A stretch of DNA of 64,000 bases from Ceratotherium simum simum. Lineage: Eukaryota > Chordata > Mammalia > Perissodactyla > Rhinocerotidae. The position numbers were made by a program, and so were the translations under genes. Under the pieces are notes generated by a model. That model ran no database searches. It had not been told where the DNA came from and was given only the letters and a program-made list of their open reading frames with translations. The stretch is from the NCBI RefSeq assembly GCF_000283155.1, contig NW_004454166.1, forward strand, positions 18,465,387 to 18,529,386, given 5' to 3'. The first letter of the stretch is position 1. The number at the start of each line of letters is the position of its first letter. Shown one piece after another: positions 34,857-46,074 of this stretch.

Positions 34857-36534
34857 TATCATTTCAGGAGTCAAAACTACCCTTCTGATATATCTGATTC
34901 AAATCTTGTCATTTGTCACAAAGACACAGAGAATCAAACATCCAGACCTGAATATTTGGTATTCAGAATCCTGCCTCATATCCAGAACTCCAAATCCTCT
35001 TACAAAATCCCTAAAATTTGTGAACAAAACATGAGCTCACTAGACTCTAAAATATAGCTCTCTAGAGAGCATGATGTTTATAAGATTTGGGAATATCAAT
35101 TATATGACAAAGACACTTTCCTCTCTGCATCCAGCCAACAATAGCCCTGTTTCTCCATAAATGTCACTAGTGGGGTGGGTCAGATTTGATTTGGTTGGTG
35201 CTGCCATGTGAAACACCTTTTATGTGTCATTTTTTTAAGAGAATGGGATAATTTAGTATCGCCCTAATATCTTACATTAGCATGCTGAAACCCAGACCCA
35301 GATAAGAAAAACTGCCCTTCATTGCTAAGAGTCACGTTAGCACCTCTTTAGGGCAGTAAAGGAAAAGATAAATGATAATGGGAGAAAAAAACAATTTCCA
35401 TAGTGCTTTCAGCCATGACTAAAGCCCAGTGTATGAGGCAGAGGCTTTTATTGAGAGATCATAACAGATAATGCATCATAAACCCAACAAGCAACAAGAA
35501 GAACAAATGGCATGTAAAGAAGAAAGCCCTTCCCTGGTAAGAGATTTTGTTAGCATACCTGGAAAATCCTTGGGGTAAAGGGCAATTCAAGCAACAATTT
35601 GGTGCATGGAATCCGTAATATAGAGTCGATCTCATCTCAACTGTGATTGTTTTGTTTAAGACCTGAATTAATGCTTCCACTTGGCTCTTCTTAGTTCTTA
35701 TGACAATTAAATATTTAGGAAAAAAATGCAAGTTCTATAACTTCTGATAAGACTCCTAAAATAAGGAAATTGTAAAGTAAAAAGCTTTAGGTAAGCACGT
35801 TGGTCTCTAGGAAAGTTGAGCAAATTGGGTCTTCATAGTTCCTATCCCTGAACTCAGCTCCAAGTCTTCTTAATATAATTAAATCCGATAAGATGCACTG
35901 AACAACTAAACTCTCTCTCATTTGGCAGGCCCTACTCTCTTGAGAAGGCAATTTTGGTTTTAAATATCAAAGTTTTTTCTTCCCCACACACCATAGATAA
36001 TTTATTTTTATACTTGTCAGTTGGCCTTATTATAGAACAACTGGATATTTGTGTTGGTCTTCCCCAAACTAGATTAGAAGTTTTAAGATGACGCTCACCA
36101 TGACATAGACGTCTCAGTTTTCCTTAAAGTACCCAGCATCATGCTTGGAATATCGAGAGCTCTAATTAGTCTTATTTTCTTTATTCTAAATCATGTTCTT
36201 GGATCACAACACAAGAAAATGCATCTGGGTTCTGAGGAATGGTTTCAAAGCATCAAGTTAAGTTAGAGCTGTGACTCGTGTTTACTTGATGCATTCAGAT
36301 GTGTTTGTGATGAGCTAAGCTATATCGATGGTAGGATTTCATGCAAAGGGCATTGAGATGCTCAGGGATGGTTATAACAAGGACAAAGAACCTGTAGCTA
36401 TTCCCTGCATCAAAATTGACTTTTCCCCAGCCACTTATGGCAGAATATGGTGTCATCTAGTCAGTTTCAGATTGAACTTTCTTGGGTTATAAAATAACTA
36501 TGTCTATGGATGTTTTTAATGTGAATTATCTAAC
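34857..36534. other. Anonymous AT-rich sequence
   Basis: 1.7 kb with no recognised repeat, exon or regulatory structure. Confidence 0.35.
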
Positions 36535-36725
36535 CTGGTATAGCAGAGAGAGCACCAGAGTGTTTACCAGGGTCATCTGGAGTCTCATGCCAGCTCTCCA
36601 CTAACTGCCTGTATAAGCTTAGTAAATTCCTTTCCCTCGCTGGTCTTCGTTGTACTGATCTGTGTAATAAGACGATAAAAGGAAATGATCTCTAAGGTCC
36701 TTTCAGCTGTAAAGTTTAAAGATCT
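36535..36725 (+). mobile_element. MIR SINE
   Basis: TGGTATAGCAGAGAGAGCACCAGAG head, CATGCCAGCTCTCCACTAACTGCCTG, CTGATCTGTGTAATAAGACG. Confidence 0.72.
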
Positions 36726-37285
36726 CTGTCACTTTTGAAATTACCTATTTTTGGTTTTACCATTTTTACACCTAATTTTGCTGTCTCCTGTAAAGCATGG
36801 GGAGCTAAGTGTTATAAATGTAGTGTGATGGATGTTTAAATTTTCCATTAATAAGACTATTCATCAAATATAGGTTGTATTAATACAGCAACTAAAATAG
36901 AACAAATGCTAATGTTAATGCCTTATAATAAAGAATGCTGATGGGCTAATGGGGAGGAAGGTACATGAATATGAAAACTTTAATATGAAATAGAACAGGC
37001 TTGTTGTGATGAGTGCAGCATAGATAAAATGAAAGGGATTGAGGGTTCAGAAGAGGAGATCACTTTCACACAGTGGGAATCAGGGATAACTTGATAGAAG
37101 AAGCATTTTAATTGATACTTGAAGGATCAGTGTTTTTTTTCAAGTAGGAGACCTCCTAGAGTTGTGAAGGATGCATAGAGTGTGATGAAAACAAGAGGGG
37201 CATCAAACTGGGAATGAAGGTTAAGGCTGAATCGTGAAAGGGACCCAGGGTCAGCTGTAGGAGTCTTGACTGTTTTTAAATTAGA
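36726..37285. other. Anonymous sequence
   Basis: 36950-37250 is faintly like the unnamed ancient repeat (GAAGAAGCATTTTAATTGATACTTGAAGGATC). No gene. Confidence 0.35.
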
Positions 37286-37455
37286 AGCTATGAACCCTGG
37301 CTGTACATCAGAATTACCTGGGGAACATTTAAAAAATATCTATGCTGGGCAAATGTATTTAATGGTCTGTATTAGAGCCCAGGCATCAGTATTTTTTTAA
37401 ACTCCCCAGATAAATGTATCATGTAGCTACAGGTGAGACTCAATCATTTAGGTTA
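37286..37455 (+). mobile_element. MER5A-like hAT DNA transposon remnant
   Basis: TGAACCCTGGCTGTACATCAGAATTACC, TGGGGAACATTTAAAAAATA and GAGCCCAGGCATCAGTATTT match MER5A; the middle is diverged. Confidence 0.75.
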
Positions 37456-38949
37456 TGGTGGGGCCATATAAGGTGTGAGGCAGTTGAAGGATATAATTCT
37501 AATAGTCTTGTAATGAGTTGGAGAGATATGTATCCTCTTGGCCATGATATATGAATTACTTTGGAGGGAGAGACCCTTCTTTTTAAAAGATGCCCTTTAT
37601 AGTGGAAGTCAGCCCCAGTTCTTGGCCAAGTATCATAAGAGAGAAAGAGTCTACTCTGCATAATTAAGGTGAGAGGAAGACCAGAGCAAAGATTGACACT
37701 GTTTGGAGGAAGAGGTAGCCTCAAGAGATGGGAGTGACCTATGTGGGCTGAAGGTGAGTAGATCTTTGCAGAGGAGACACATCTAATGTGTTTATTTCAA
37801 GTGAAATGTTGTTGCTACTATATTACTCTTCCTCACAACCTCATAAATCTTCAGCAAAATTTCTAAGAAATTAAAAATGCTGGATGTGGTAGGACTTCTT
37901 GTGGAAGCCCATGAAAGTCTAGATAGCTGTGTTGGGGCTTTCATGGTGCTAAAGAGCTACTGTGAACAAGTAGCATAGTATACTTTAGGCTAGAGAACTG
38001 TAGAAAGCCGACTGGTATAGCCTACAGAAAGTTCTAAAACATGACTGAGCCACAGAATAAATGAAGCAACTAACTATAAATGCAGATGCCTAGGCTCAAT
38101 GTCAAACCGTCCGATCACCATGGTGTGGTCCAGGATTCTGTACTTCTAGCCAGTTTTGCAGGTGCAACCTGTGTCAGAGGTCCTGAACATGGTAAATATT
38201 TATATGGAGGATACACAAAAAAGTGGGGAGATCTGGAGGCAGGGAGGGAGAGAGACAATCAGAATTGAGAAGTTCTCTTAATAGTTTAAGAAAGAAGAGA
38301 AAAAGATGCCTTGGATTTAGGTAATCATAGCAGGTTTGTACATAGAGGATAAGATAGCTAAAGAACTGTAAGTCATATGAAATCAACATTTCCAAGTGTC
38401 TAGGCCTGGCCAAAGACATAACAAAACATCTTTTTTTTTTCTTTTCTATTTCTGCTGTCTCCTGGGACAGATAGCTCTGGGCCTCATGGAGTTATGAATC
38501 AGAGTGTTCTGACATATGCAGCTAATAGAACATGCATTAGCTTTAAAATTAGGAGCTCTGTTCTAAGTGCCCATGATTTCATTCTTTATTCCAAGAATAT
38601 TAGCCTCTCCTAATATAGAAGAGATATGAAATTTTCCTACAAGTTTCACTGACTCTCTTACAATGGATCCCCTACTCATTTAGTCTTTTCTCTTCCAATT
38701 CTACTCTCTCTACCCAGGAACCAGATCACAGAAATGATTCACTACAGGTTTGATTTCTCAACTACTGAGACTGATAACCATAATGTCTTTAAGTGAGGAG
38801 TCTTCATTTCAGGGTGCATATACCACCGGCAATTAAACAAAAATGTGTGTATGTGCATGTGCGTGTTTATTCGAAGTATCCCTCCCTCCAGGGAGAGAAG
38901 GCATGAGATTTTCCAACAAAGCCACAACCTGCACATTATGAAGTGCCTC
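37456..38949. other. Anonymous sequence
   Basis: Apart from the weak MER5-like 38065-38175, nothing recognised. Confidence 0.35.
38065..38175 (+). mobile_element. MER5-like fragment, weak
   Basis: AAATGCAGATGCCTAGGCTCAATG and GTCCAGGATTCTGTACTTCTAG are spaced like the two conserved MER5 blocks (aaatgcagattcctgggcccc and ccaggaatctgcatttcta). Confidence 0.4.
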
Positions 38950-39065
38950 TGGTATGTAAGACAGAACGCTGCTTAAATTCAAGTACTGGCTCTGACCCGT
39001 ACATGTGTGTGATTTTGGATAAGGCTATCACTCCTAGTCTCATTTTTCTTCCACACGGTATGGGA
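38950..39065 (+). mobile_element. MIR SINE fragment
   Basis: TTCAAGTACTGGCTCTGACC, TGTGTGTGATTTTGGATAAGG, TCTCATTTTTCTTCCACACGG. Confidence 0.55.
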
Positions 39066-39344
39066 TGTGAATTCAAATTATCTAATGCATTTAAACATGT
39101 CAAATAGAAAACATTAGAATGCAGGGGATTCCTATACCCCATAAGCAACCTGATGTACACCGAGTCTGGAGCACCATAGCGGAATCCACCACACATTCCA
39201 TTTGGGAGAAAAAAAAAAATCCATAAACAAAGTGAATTTATGTACATTAATGATCTTTCTAACTGCAGTATTGAGACCATATGAATTAAAGTATAGTGCT
39301 CTCCAATTCATTCGCCATCAGAATTACCACAAGTATAAATGTAA

Positions 39345-39540
39345 GACTAATAACGTTGATCATGACTACTGTTTATTGAGTTCTTACCATGTAAATGCAG
39401 TGTTTCATTTAAGCCTCACAATCCTATTAGTTGGATATACTTATACCCACCATATAAATGAAGAAAAAAACCTGAAAGAGGTTAGGTGAGTGAACCAAGG
39501 TCAGAGTTAATGCTGGAGCCAGGGTTAGGAATTTGGAGGA
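39345..39540 (-). mobile_element. MIR SINE
   Basis: CTACTGTTTATTGAGTTCTTACCATG, AGCCTCACAATCCTATTAGTTGG, GAGTGAACCAAGGTCAGAG and TGGAGCCAGGGTTAGGA in reverse order. Confidence 0.8.
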
Positions 39541-40139
39541 AAGAAGAGAAGATTGCATGAAAGCCATTCTTATCTAAAAAGATAGCAAAAGGGAAGAGAA
39601 GTTGTTCTTATTTGGTGTTACTCCAGAGAGCAGCAGAACCACCCTCAGGAGGGGCTATACTCTGAGGCTATGAGTGTCCATCATTAGGAATACTCAAGCC
39701 ACGTGTCTAGAACATTATAGACAAGATTCCTGATTTGGATGGAGGGATTAGGGTGGCCAATTTTAGAGGTCCCTTCCCCAAGTTGGAGCCTATGTTCACA
39801 TGATAAAAATGGTCTGTTTGCTCAGAGATCACTGTAAACTCCTCAGGTGAGGAAGTGGAAATGACCCAGACATTGGCCCTTTTGACTCAGATTCGATAGT
39901 TTCTTAAAAATCATAGCCTGATTCTGTCTCAGCTCCTTCCTGAGATAAATGATTGTTGCAATGCCTGTTGCTGATCTCAGATACAGATGACACTAGTAAA
40001 CGTTCTCAGACCCCTTGGGATGCTCACTTGAGAGGTGGTTTTTTATTGACATTTTCACGGCTATGAAGAAACTGGCCCATACATTTGTGAACTTACAGAT
40101 GGCATGATGACACTTTCTTCAAAAGATGGCTCAAAAAAT
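39541..40139. other. Anonymous sequence
   Basis: No repeat or gene recognised. Confidence 0.35.
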
Positions 40140-40215
40140 CAAATAAGATAAAGTATATAAAATTGCTGGACACAGTAGCTGGCACATGGTAAGTTTTCAA
40201 TAAATATTAGCGGAA
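40140..40215 (+). mobile_element. MIR or L2 3' end
   Basis: GTAGCTGGCACATGGTAAGTTTTCAATAAATATTAG is the shared MIR/L2-type terminus; too short to choose. Confidence 0.55.
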
Positions 40216-40244
40216 TCCAGTTCTGTTCTGGTAGGCACAGAGAT

Positions 40245-40625
40245 GTGCTGCCCAGATCCCCTTTTAAGGAAGGGCATGCTACCCAGGTATTGGGAATGCA
40301 GTCAGAAGAGAGCCTCCACTGTCAGCAACTCTCGGTCTATCTCAGCTGCAGAGAACTGCCTCATGGAGCTCTCACCCTCCCTGGGACAGTCTGCATCCAG
40401 AGACTGAGAGAGGTGGGCATACCGTCTACACCATTTTGGCCTAAGGGGGACACTAGGGCAAGTTCCTCTCTGGACTGGCTGAGCCTTCATCAGGCGAGCA
40501 TGACTGTGCAAATTTTCCCTCTATCAATCCTACACCTTCCCTCTTCCTTTCACAGGTATTGATCCCTACTAAATATCTTGCCTTCTAAACTCCATCTCAG
40601 TGTCTACTCCCAGCAAACCCAAACT
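40245..40625 (+). mobile_element. LTR-like fragment, unassigned
   Basis: Contains TCTCTGGACTGGCTGAGCCT (40469-40488), TTCCTTTCACAGGTATTGAT and the ending TAAACTCCATCTCAGTGTCT. The same type of terminus occurs at 33540-33722. A 105-codon open frame over it has no family match that I know and is regarded as chance. Confidence 0.4.
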
Positions 40626-40794
40626 GCCACTTCTGCCCGTATCCCACAGACACATAGGTAAATTGAAAAGGGTCTCACTCCAGTTTCCTGGAGTGTGCTC
40701 CATGAGTGTGGGTATTTCTCTAGCCTTTGAATAACTGGTTGATGGCAGGAGGGTTGGGCCAAATCACTTCTAAGGGTCCTTCCAGTGCTGACAT

Positions 40795-41070
40795 GGCATG
40801 AGCTTTCATTTCCTCCATTCATATTCTCATCATGCCCACTAGGAAGCCTCCTCTGTGTCTTGTTTTCTTCCCTGTGTTCCCAAAACGTCCTGTGTTCACA
40901 GCACAAAACCCTTCCTCTGCATTGCCATTTCGCTTTAGCGTATCTGTCTTCCCTACTTGATGGATGCCTTTGGATCGAAGATGCCGTCTTTCACCTTAAA
41001 TTCACTGGCAGCACCTACTGCCTGCTTCGGAGCCTTGAAAGTATTCGATAAATGGGGGTTCAATAAATAA
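40795..41070 (+). mobile_element. L2 LINE 3' fragment
   Basis: CTAGGAAGCCTCCTCTGTGT, CGTATCTGTCTTCCCTACTTGATGGA and the AATAAATGG / TTCAATAAATAA ending resemble an L2 3' terminus. Confidence 0.55.
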
Positions 41071-41489
41071 ACCCATACAGTTACTCTCTGGGTTACTCTG
41101 ACTGAGGAATACATAATGAATGGCACTCCATAACCCTCTTTCCAATTGTCTTCTTCTTTTGGTAAACCATATCCCACTTAGCGAAGATCAATTTGTTTTC
41201 AAATGAATTGCTGCAGGACATAAACATGTCTTAGTAACTGGCCCAGTAAATGAAGACATGGCACTGTATTTTAATCAACTGTCATAGTCAAGTCGTGCAA
41301 TGTAACAAAACATCATCCTTTTCCAACCAAGCATGTCTTTTTTTTTTAATGAAATTACAATTGCTTTGTATTAATTTATTTTGTTTCCTGGTAAGAAAGC
41401 AAGGATGAGCGCTGCCAAAAGACAAAGGGAGATGAGGTAGCTGGCATGGGATAGACCAAAAGGTGATGGGAAAATTTGGGAAAGGAAAG
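41071..41489. other. Anonymous sequence
   Basis: No repeat or gene recognised; T-run at 41339-41348. Confidence 0.35.
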
Positions 41490-41690
41490 GAAATTATACG
41501 TATTAAATACCTAGTACATGCCAGGCACTGTTCCGACCCTTTAGCATATATTTAATTTAATAATTATATTTAACAGACAAGATAGCGGAGGCTGGTTAAT
41601 GATGTGCCATGAGTCCTACAGGAGTGGTCACAGAGGTGGAAATAGAAACTCAGGCATTTTGTCTCCAATGTGCGGACCTGTCTCAACAAA
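41490..41690 (-). mobile_element. MIR SINE
   Basis: ATACCTAGTACATGCCAGGCACTGTTCCGACCC (41508-41540) then a diverged cattttacagacgaggaaac block at 41569-41592. Confidence 0.72.
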
Positions 41691-41814
41691 TAAATGGAGA
41701 TGGAGAACTGAGGGGTATCCAGCAATCAAATCATCAAGGATGGCCTGTGTAGATTGTTCAAAGGGTAAGAAAGGAGGAAGGAGAAGAGAGAGAGAGAATT
41801 ATCAGTGAGATTAG

Positions 41815-42195
41815 ATTATACTGATCTCATGTGTATGTAAAATCTACAAAAAAAAAAGTCGAACTCATAATAACAGATAGTAGAATGGTGGCTACCAGAG
41901 GCTGGGGGAAAGGGAGATGGTGATCAAGGGTACAAACTTTCAGTTATAAGAGGAATAAATTCTGGAGATCTAATGTACAACATGGTGACTATAGTTAATA
42001 ACAAAATATACTTGAAATTTGGTGAGAGAGTAAATCTCAAGTGTTCTCACCACACACAAAAAAATGGTAACTAGGGGAGGTGATGGATATGTTAATTAGT
42101 TTGATTGTGGGAATCATTTCACAATGTATACATATATCAAAACATCACATTGTATACCTTAATATATACAATTTTTATTTGGCAAAAATAAATGA
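41815..42195 (+). mobile_element. L1 LINE 3' UTR fragment (L1MA/L1MB-like)
   Basis: Contains the typical blocks TAGAATGGTGGCTACCAGAG (41881-41900), CTAATGTACAACATGGTGAC (41970-41989) and AAAACATCACATTGTATACC (42139-42158). It ends in A-rich sequence. Only the 3' UTR is present, as in most truncated L1 copies. Confidence 0.85.
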
Positions 42196-42204
42196 ATATT
42201 TTAA

Positions 42205-42420
42205 AATGCTTATTGAGTAGAAAGCATTGACCTGAACAGGAGGACATGTATAACTGCAAAACATATTTCCTGCCCACAAAGAACTTCCAGTACATAGTTG
42301 GGGAGACAAGACATAAGTGCATAAAAAGATAATTAGCTGCCCAGGGCAATAAGACAGGAATGTGACATCCCCTTCACGATAAGTTTAGAGTTGAAAGTCT
42401 GTTTCAAGTAGGGCAGTCAA
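42205..42420 (+). repeat. Ancient dispersed repeat, same type as 28095-28480, weak
   Basis: CTGCCCACAAAGAACTTCCAGTACATAGTTGGGGAGACAAGACATAAG is the block normally reading ccctcatggagcttacattctagtgggggagacagacaa. Confidence 0.4.
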
Positions 42421-43689
42421 GATTGACAGGAAGAAAGACCTCTCCTCACTCCTAACTAATTTGGTGCTGAAGTGAATAATGTCGTGTTTCCTCATCCTTT
42501 CTCTGATCTCTCCTTTCAAGGTCTCCCCCTCTAACTCATTCACCATAGGTCACACTATGACACTCCATAGCTAGCAGTTCAATGGCTCTTTAGCCCCCCA
42601 AGGATAAAGGATCTTGCGCTATACAGCCATGAAGCTTTTACATATCTACTTACTGATGGAATTACTACTAAACTACCATAAGAGAAGAGGAAAAGAGTAT
42701 CCAAGTTTTCTGAAATCAGCCCTATAGCCAGACAGGGTGCCCCATTTCAAGGAGTCACGTACACATTGCCCTGAAAATTGTTCACATTTTTTTCAGTTTA
42801 CTTTCAAATATGAATTGCCACATCGACATAGAATTTGCCTATAACCATATCCAGCTGTGTCCCATGAGTATTTTAAAAGAGAGAATATATAAGATGATAT
42901 GGAAGACTCATGGAAATAAGGCTCCCTAAAACACTATTCATTTCAAACAAAGACTCTTAGCAGGAGAAAGTCTTTTAGTTAGAAAGCCAGGACTCAAATA
43001 TGTAAGGCTGCTTTAAAGCTGGAGGCTGTTCTGATGAAAAACCATAGAAAACCCAATCCTATCTGTGAAGATTTTGCATATGGGTGTGTAATATAGACAT
43101 AGAGGTCCGATTTCCTTTGCAGAGAAGGAATGTAGCATTGTGACGTTTTCTGAAATTCTAAACCTGAACAGGGGTCAGGGGGACTCATTCGAGTCTGAAC
43201 ACATACACCCAGGTATGCTTTATGAATGCTAAAGCTGAAAGGATTGCTTTTAAGGATGTACACAGGTTTCCCTCCTGCCCACCCTGCATCCGGCCTTTCT
43301 TAAAGGGTCTCTCTTGGAAAATAAAGTCAGTGATTTTTTTTTTTTCCAATGGACCCACAAAGCAGGAACAGATGTGACACGAGTAACCTTTACTTTGTGC
43401 ATACCTCAGAGTAAAACGACACGAACTAAAAGCAGGGGATCTGGCTCCAGGCCAGAGAGAAGGACAATTGGAATTTAGGCCTCTAATGACATGGTTCACC
43501 TCAGCTCACTCTTTTGTGCTTGTATAGGCAGTGCAGGTGGGGGGAAACAGTTGTGTCTACTCATTGGAAGCACAAATGAAGTATTTGCAAAAGGCTGCCA
43601 TTTTCCCCAGCTCTACGTCCACTAACTCTCGCATCAGAATACCCACACTACTTTAGCTGACCATCTCTTAACGCGTGGAAGATGTGATA
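42421..43689. other. Anonymous sequence
   Basis: 42430-42610 may be a diverged L2 piece (TTCAATGGCTCTTTAGCCCC, AAGGATAAAGGATC). Overlapping minus frames at 42994-43499 match nothing known. Confidence 0.35.
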
Positions 43690-43935
43690 CAACATAATGC
43701 TCATGGCCTAGGTGTCAGAGTCTGACACCCTGAGTAAGAATTCTGACTCTGCCACCTACTAACTACAAAATTTCTAAGAAGTTACTTATGTTTTCTGTGC
43801 CTCCTTCTTTGTTAAAGACACAAAGGTAATAATAACATCATCTACTTCATCGAGTTAGTTTTGAAAATTTGATAGATAGTACATAAGGAGCACTTAGAAC
43901 AATGCCTAACACGTAGCAAGTTTTTATATTTATTT
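43690..43935 (+). mobile_element. MIR SINE, nearly full length
   Basis: TTCTGACTCTGCCACCTACTAAC (43740-43762), TTTTCTGTGCCTCCTTCTTTG, AGGTAATAATAACATCATCTACTTCATCGAG and AGAACAATGCCTAACACGTAGCAAG. Confidence 0.88.
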
Positions 43936-43987
43936 GTTACAATTATTAAGAATCACTTTATGTTTTATATTTGTTTGGGTCCATTTC

Positions 43988-44091
43988 TTATTTTTTCTCA
44001 CCAGAAAGCAAGCCCCTCGAGTGTGGAAAACATGTCAGATTCACCTTAATATAGTACTGTCTCAACTCAATTTCACTGGTGTGCTGGTAAA
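43988..44091 (+). repeat. Source copy (A) of a 104-bp duplicated segment
   Basis: This segment matches 44764-44867 without gaps at a constant offset of 776 bp; I count 9 mismatches in 104 (91%). Here it lies in a longer run that continues to about 44220, so it looks like the original. The first part (about 44001-44060) faintly resembles an L2 3' tail. Confidence 0.8.
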
Positions 44092-44340
44092 TGTTCAACA
44101 AGTGGCTCTCCAAAAATGGAAGCTCAGATTTGTAGTGTCTGCCAATTTCGGCGGTACAAATACTCCCACCATGGTCGTTTTCAAGCTATCAACATGACGT
44201 CAACCGACCCACAAAATTCCTGAAAATTTAACAATGGTCTTTTGTGAGGCAACACAAGCCAGCTTCAGGACACCACTGAACGCATGGACAAAAGAAAGAC
44301 TTGAAAGAATAAACATGTGAATAAACAAATGAATAAATTA
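44092..44340. other. Unassigned sequence with unusual CpG content, beside duplication copy A
   Basis: About 130 bp (44092-44220) look like a structured old element but I cannot name it. It holds several CpGs and a CRE octamer. The end (44300-44340) has AATAAAC/AATAAAT units like a LINE tail. Confidence 0.35.
44195..44202. promoter_or_regulatory. Perfect CRE octamer
   Basis: TGACGTCA in a locally CpG-bearing run (TTTCGGCGG, GACGTCAACCGACC) at 44145-44210. Function unknown. Confidence 0.25.
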
Positions 44341-44384
44341 ATGACACATCAGGGATTCTCAATTTATGAGAGCCATTTACCATT

Positions 44385-45062
44385 TAAGGTGTATGTGATG
44401 TTGTGATATACCTATACATTACAAAATGATTATCATAATCAGCCTAACACATCCATCACCTCATATACTTATCATTTTTTTTGGTATGGTGAGAACACGT
44501 AAGATCTACTTTCTTAGCAAATTTCAAGTATACAATATGGTATTATTAACTGTAGTCACCATGCTGTACATTAAATCCCCAGAACTTCTTCATCTTATAA
44601 GTTAAAGTTTGTATCTTTTGACGAATATCTCCCCAACCCCTCTACCTCATAACCCTTGGCAACCACCATTCTACCCTCTGCCTCTAATGAGTTCAATTTT
44701 TTTAGATTCCACATATAAGTGAGATCACACAGTATTTGTCTTTCTGTGTTTGGCTTATTTAATTTATTTTTCCTCACCAGAAAGCAAACCCCTCGAGCAC
44801 GGAAAACATGTCAGATTCACCTTACTGTAGTACTGTCTCAATTCATTTTCACTGGTGTGCTGGTAAAAGTCCTCTAGGTTCATCCATGTTGTCACAAATA
44901 TTAGGATTACCTTCTTTTTATGGATGAATAATATTCCATTGTATATATACACCACATTTACCTTATCCGTTCATCCATCAGCTAACTACTTCAGTTATTT
45001 CCATATCTTGGCTATTGTGAATAATGCTGCAACGATGGGCTTGCAGATATCTCTTTGCTACT
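44385..45062 (-). mobile_element. L1 LINE 3' region, reverse orientation
   Basis: On the plus strand this reads the familiar reverse L1 sequence: CACCATGCTGTACATTAAAT (44558-44577), TTCCACATATAAGTGAGATC (44707-44726), AATAATATTCCATTGTATAT (44927-44946), CTTGGCTATTGTGAATAATG (45007-45026). It spans 3' UTR and the end of ORF2. It is broken by the 104-bp patch at 44764-44867 and truncated near 45062. No coding potential remains. Confidence 0.85.
44764..44867 (+). repeat. Inserted copy (B) of the 104-bp segment, inside an L1
   Basis: Direct-orientation copy of 43988-44091. On both sides the sequence is L1 3' UTR (reverse orientation). The L1 consensus expected here runs CTTATTTCACTTAGCATAAT then GTCCTC; about 13 bp of it (CACTTAGCATAAT) are absent and replaced by the patch. 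Short homologies exist at both joins (TTATTT on the left, TAA..GT on the right). Confidence 0.75.
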
Positions 45063-45544
45063 GTTTTTTGGGTTTTGCAATAATTTTGTCTATCCTCTTA
45101 AAAGAGATCTCTGACCAGTAGGAATATTTACTGAAGATTTCTACAGAACAGTGGTCCCTTGTGTTGCCCCAAGAAAAAGAGACTCTTGATCCAAAAACCT
45201 ACGGTACTGTCACACATTATATGTTTCTTTCAAAATTCATAATGCACATGGATATATTAAAGACACTGATAAGTCTGACAGTAAAGAAACTCATTTCTTT
45301 CTGTAATGCAAATGTAAAGAAACATTTCTCAAACATATTTGACCCCTAAAACTGTTTTGGCTGGGTAACTAGTATCATAAGGAATTAATATCTCTGTAGA
45401 ACACACATTGGAAAACACTGACAGAACTACTTTTTTTAACCATATGGAAAAAAGTAAATGCCTTCAGTAAGTTTTGGAGAATATGCTTTTTTAAAAAACT
45501 TGGAACAAAATACAACTTGGATATTCATCACAAGAAATAATGTA
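45063..45544. other. Anonymous sequence
   Basis: AT-rich, nothing recognised between the L1 truncation point and a MIR. Confidence 0.35.
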
Positions 45545-45735
45545 TTAATAAAAATAATAGCTACTGTATGCCAAGGACTGCCAATGCCCAATTCTGCCAA
45601 GTAGATAAAATTACCCCATTATACAGATGACAAATGGAGATTCAGGAAATTTAATTAATTTACTTACTGTCATACTGTTGAGGAGAATTCAAATCCAGAT
45701 CTTTCTGTCCCCAAAGCTAACGTTCTTCTACAACA
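45545..45735 (-). mobile_element. MIR SINE
   Basis: TTACCCCATTATACAGATGACAAATGG and GAATTCAAATCCAGATCTTTCTG in reverse-MIR order; it abuts the ERE at 45770. Confidence 0.75.
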
Positions 45736-45769
45736 TCAGACATGTGATATCATTAAAAATTATGATCAT

Positions 45770-46000
45770 TGGGCCAGCCCAGTGGTGCAGTGGTTAAGTG
45801 CACGCACTCTGCTGCGGCAGCCTGGGGTTCACGGACGCGCACCAACGCACCGCTTGCTAAGCCATGCTGTGGCGGCATCCCATATAAAGTGGAGGAAGAT
45901 GGGCACGGATGTTAGTCCAGGGCCAATCTTCCTCAAGAAAAAAGGGGAGGATTGGCGTTGGGTGTTAGCTCAGGGCTAGTCCTCCTCACACACACACACA
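45770..46000 (+). mobile_element. ERE SINE with a CA-repeat tail
   Basis: Head GGGCCAGCCCAGTGGTGCAG (45771-45790). Perfect 15-bp target duplication AAAAATTATGATCAT at 45755-45769 and 46001-46015. The usual A-rich tail is replaced by a short (CA)n run (about 45987-46000). The tail half includes GGAAGATGGGCACGGATGTT. Confidence 0.95.
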
Positions 46001-46074
46001 AAAAATTATGATCATAGGTTTCAGCTTAGCCCTTCACTCTTCAAAGTAGTTTCAGTTGTTTCTTTAATTTACTT

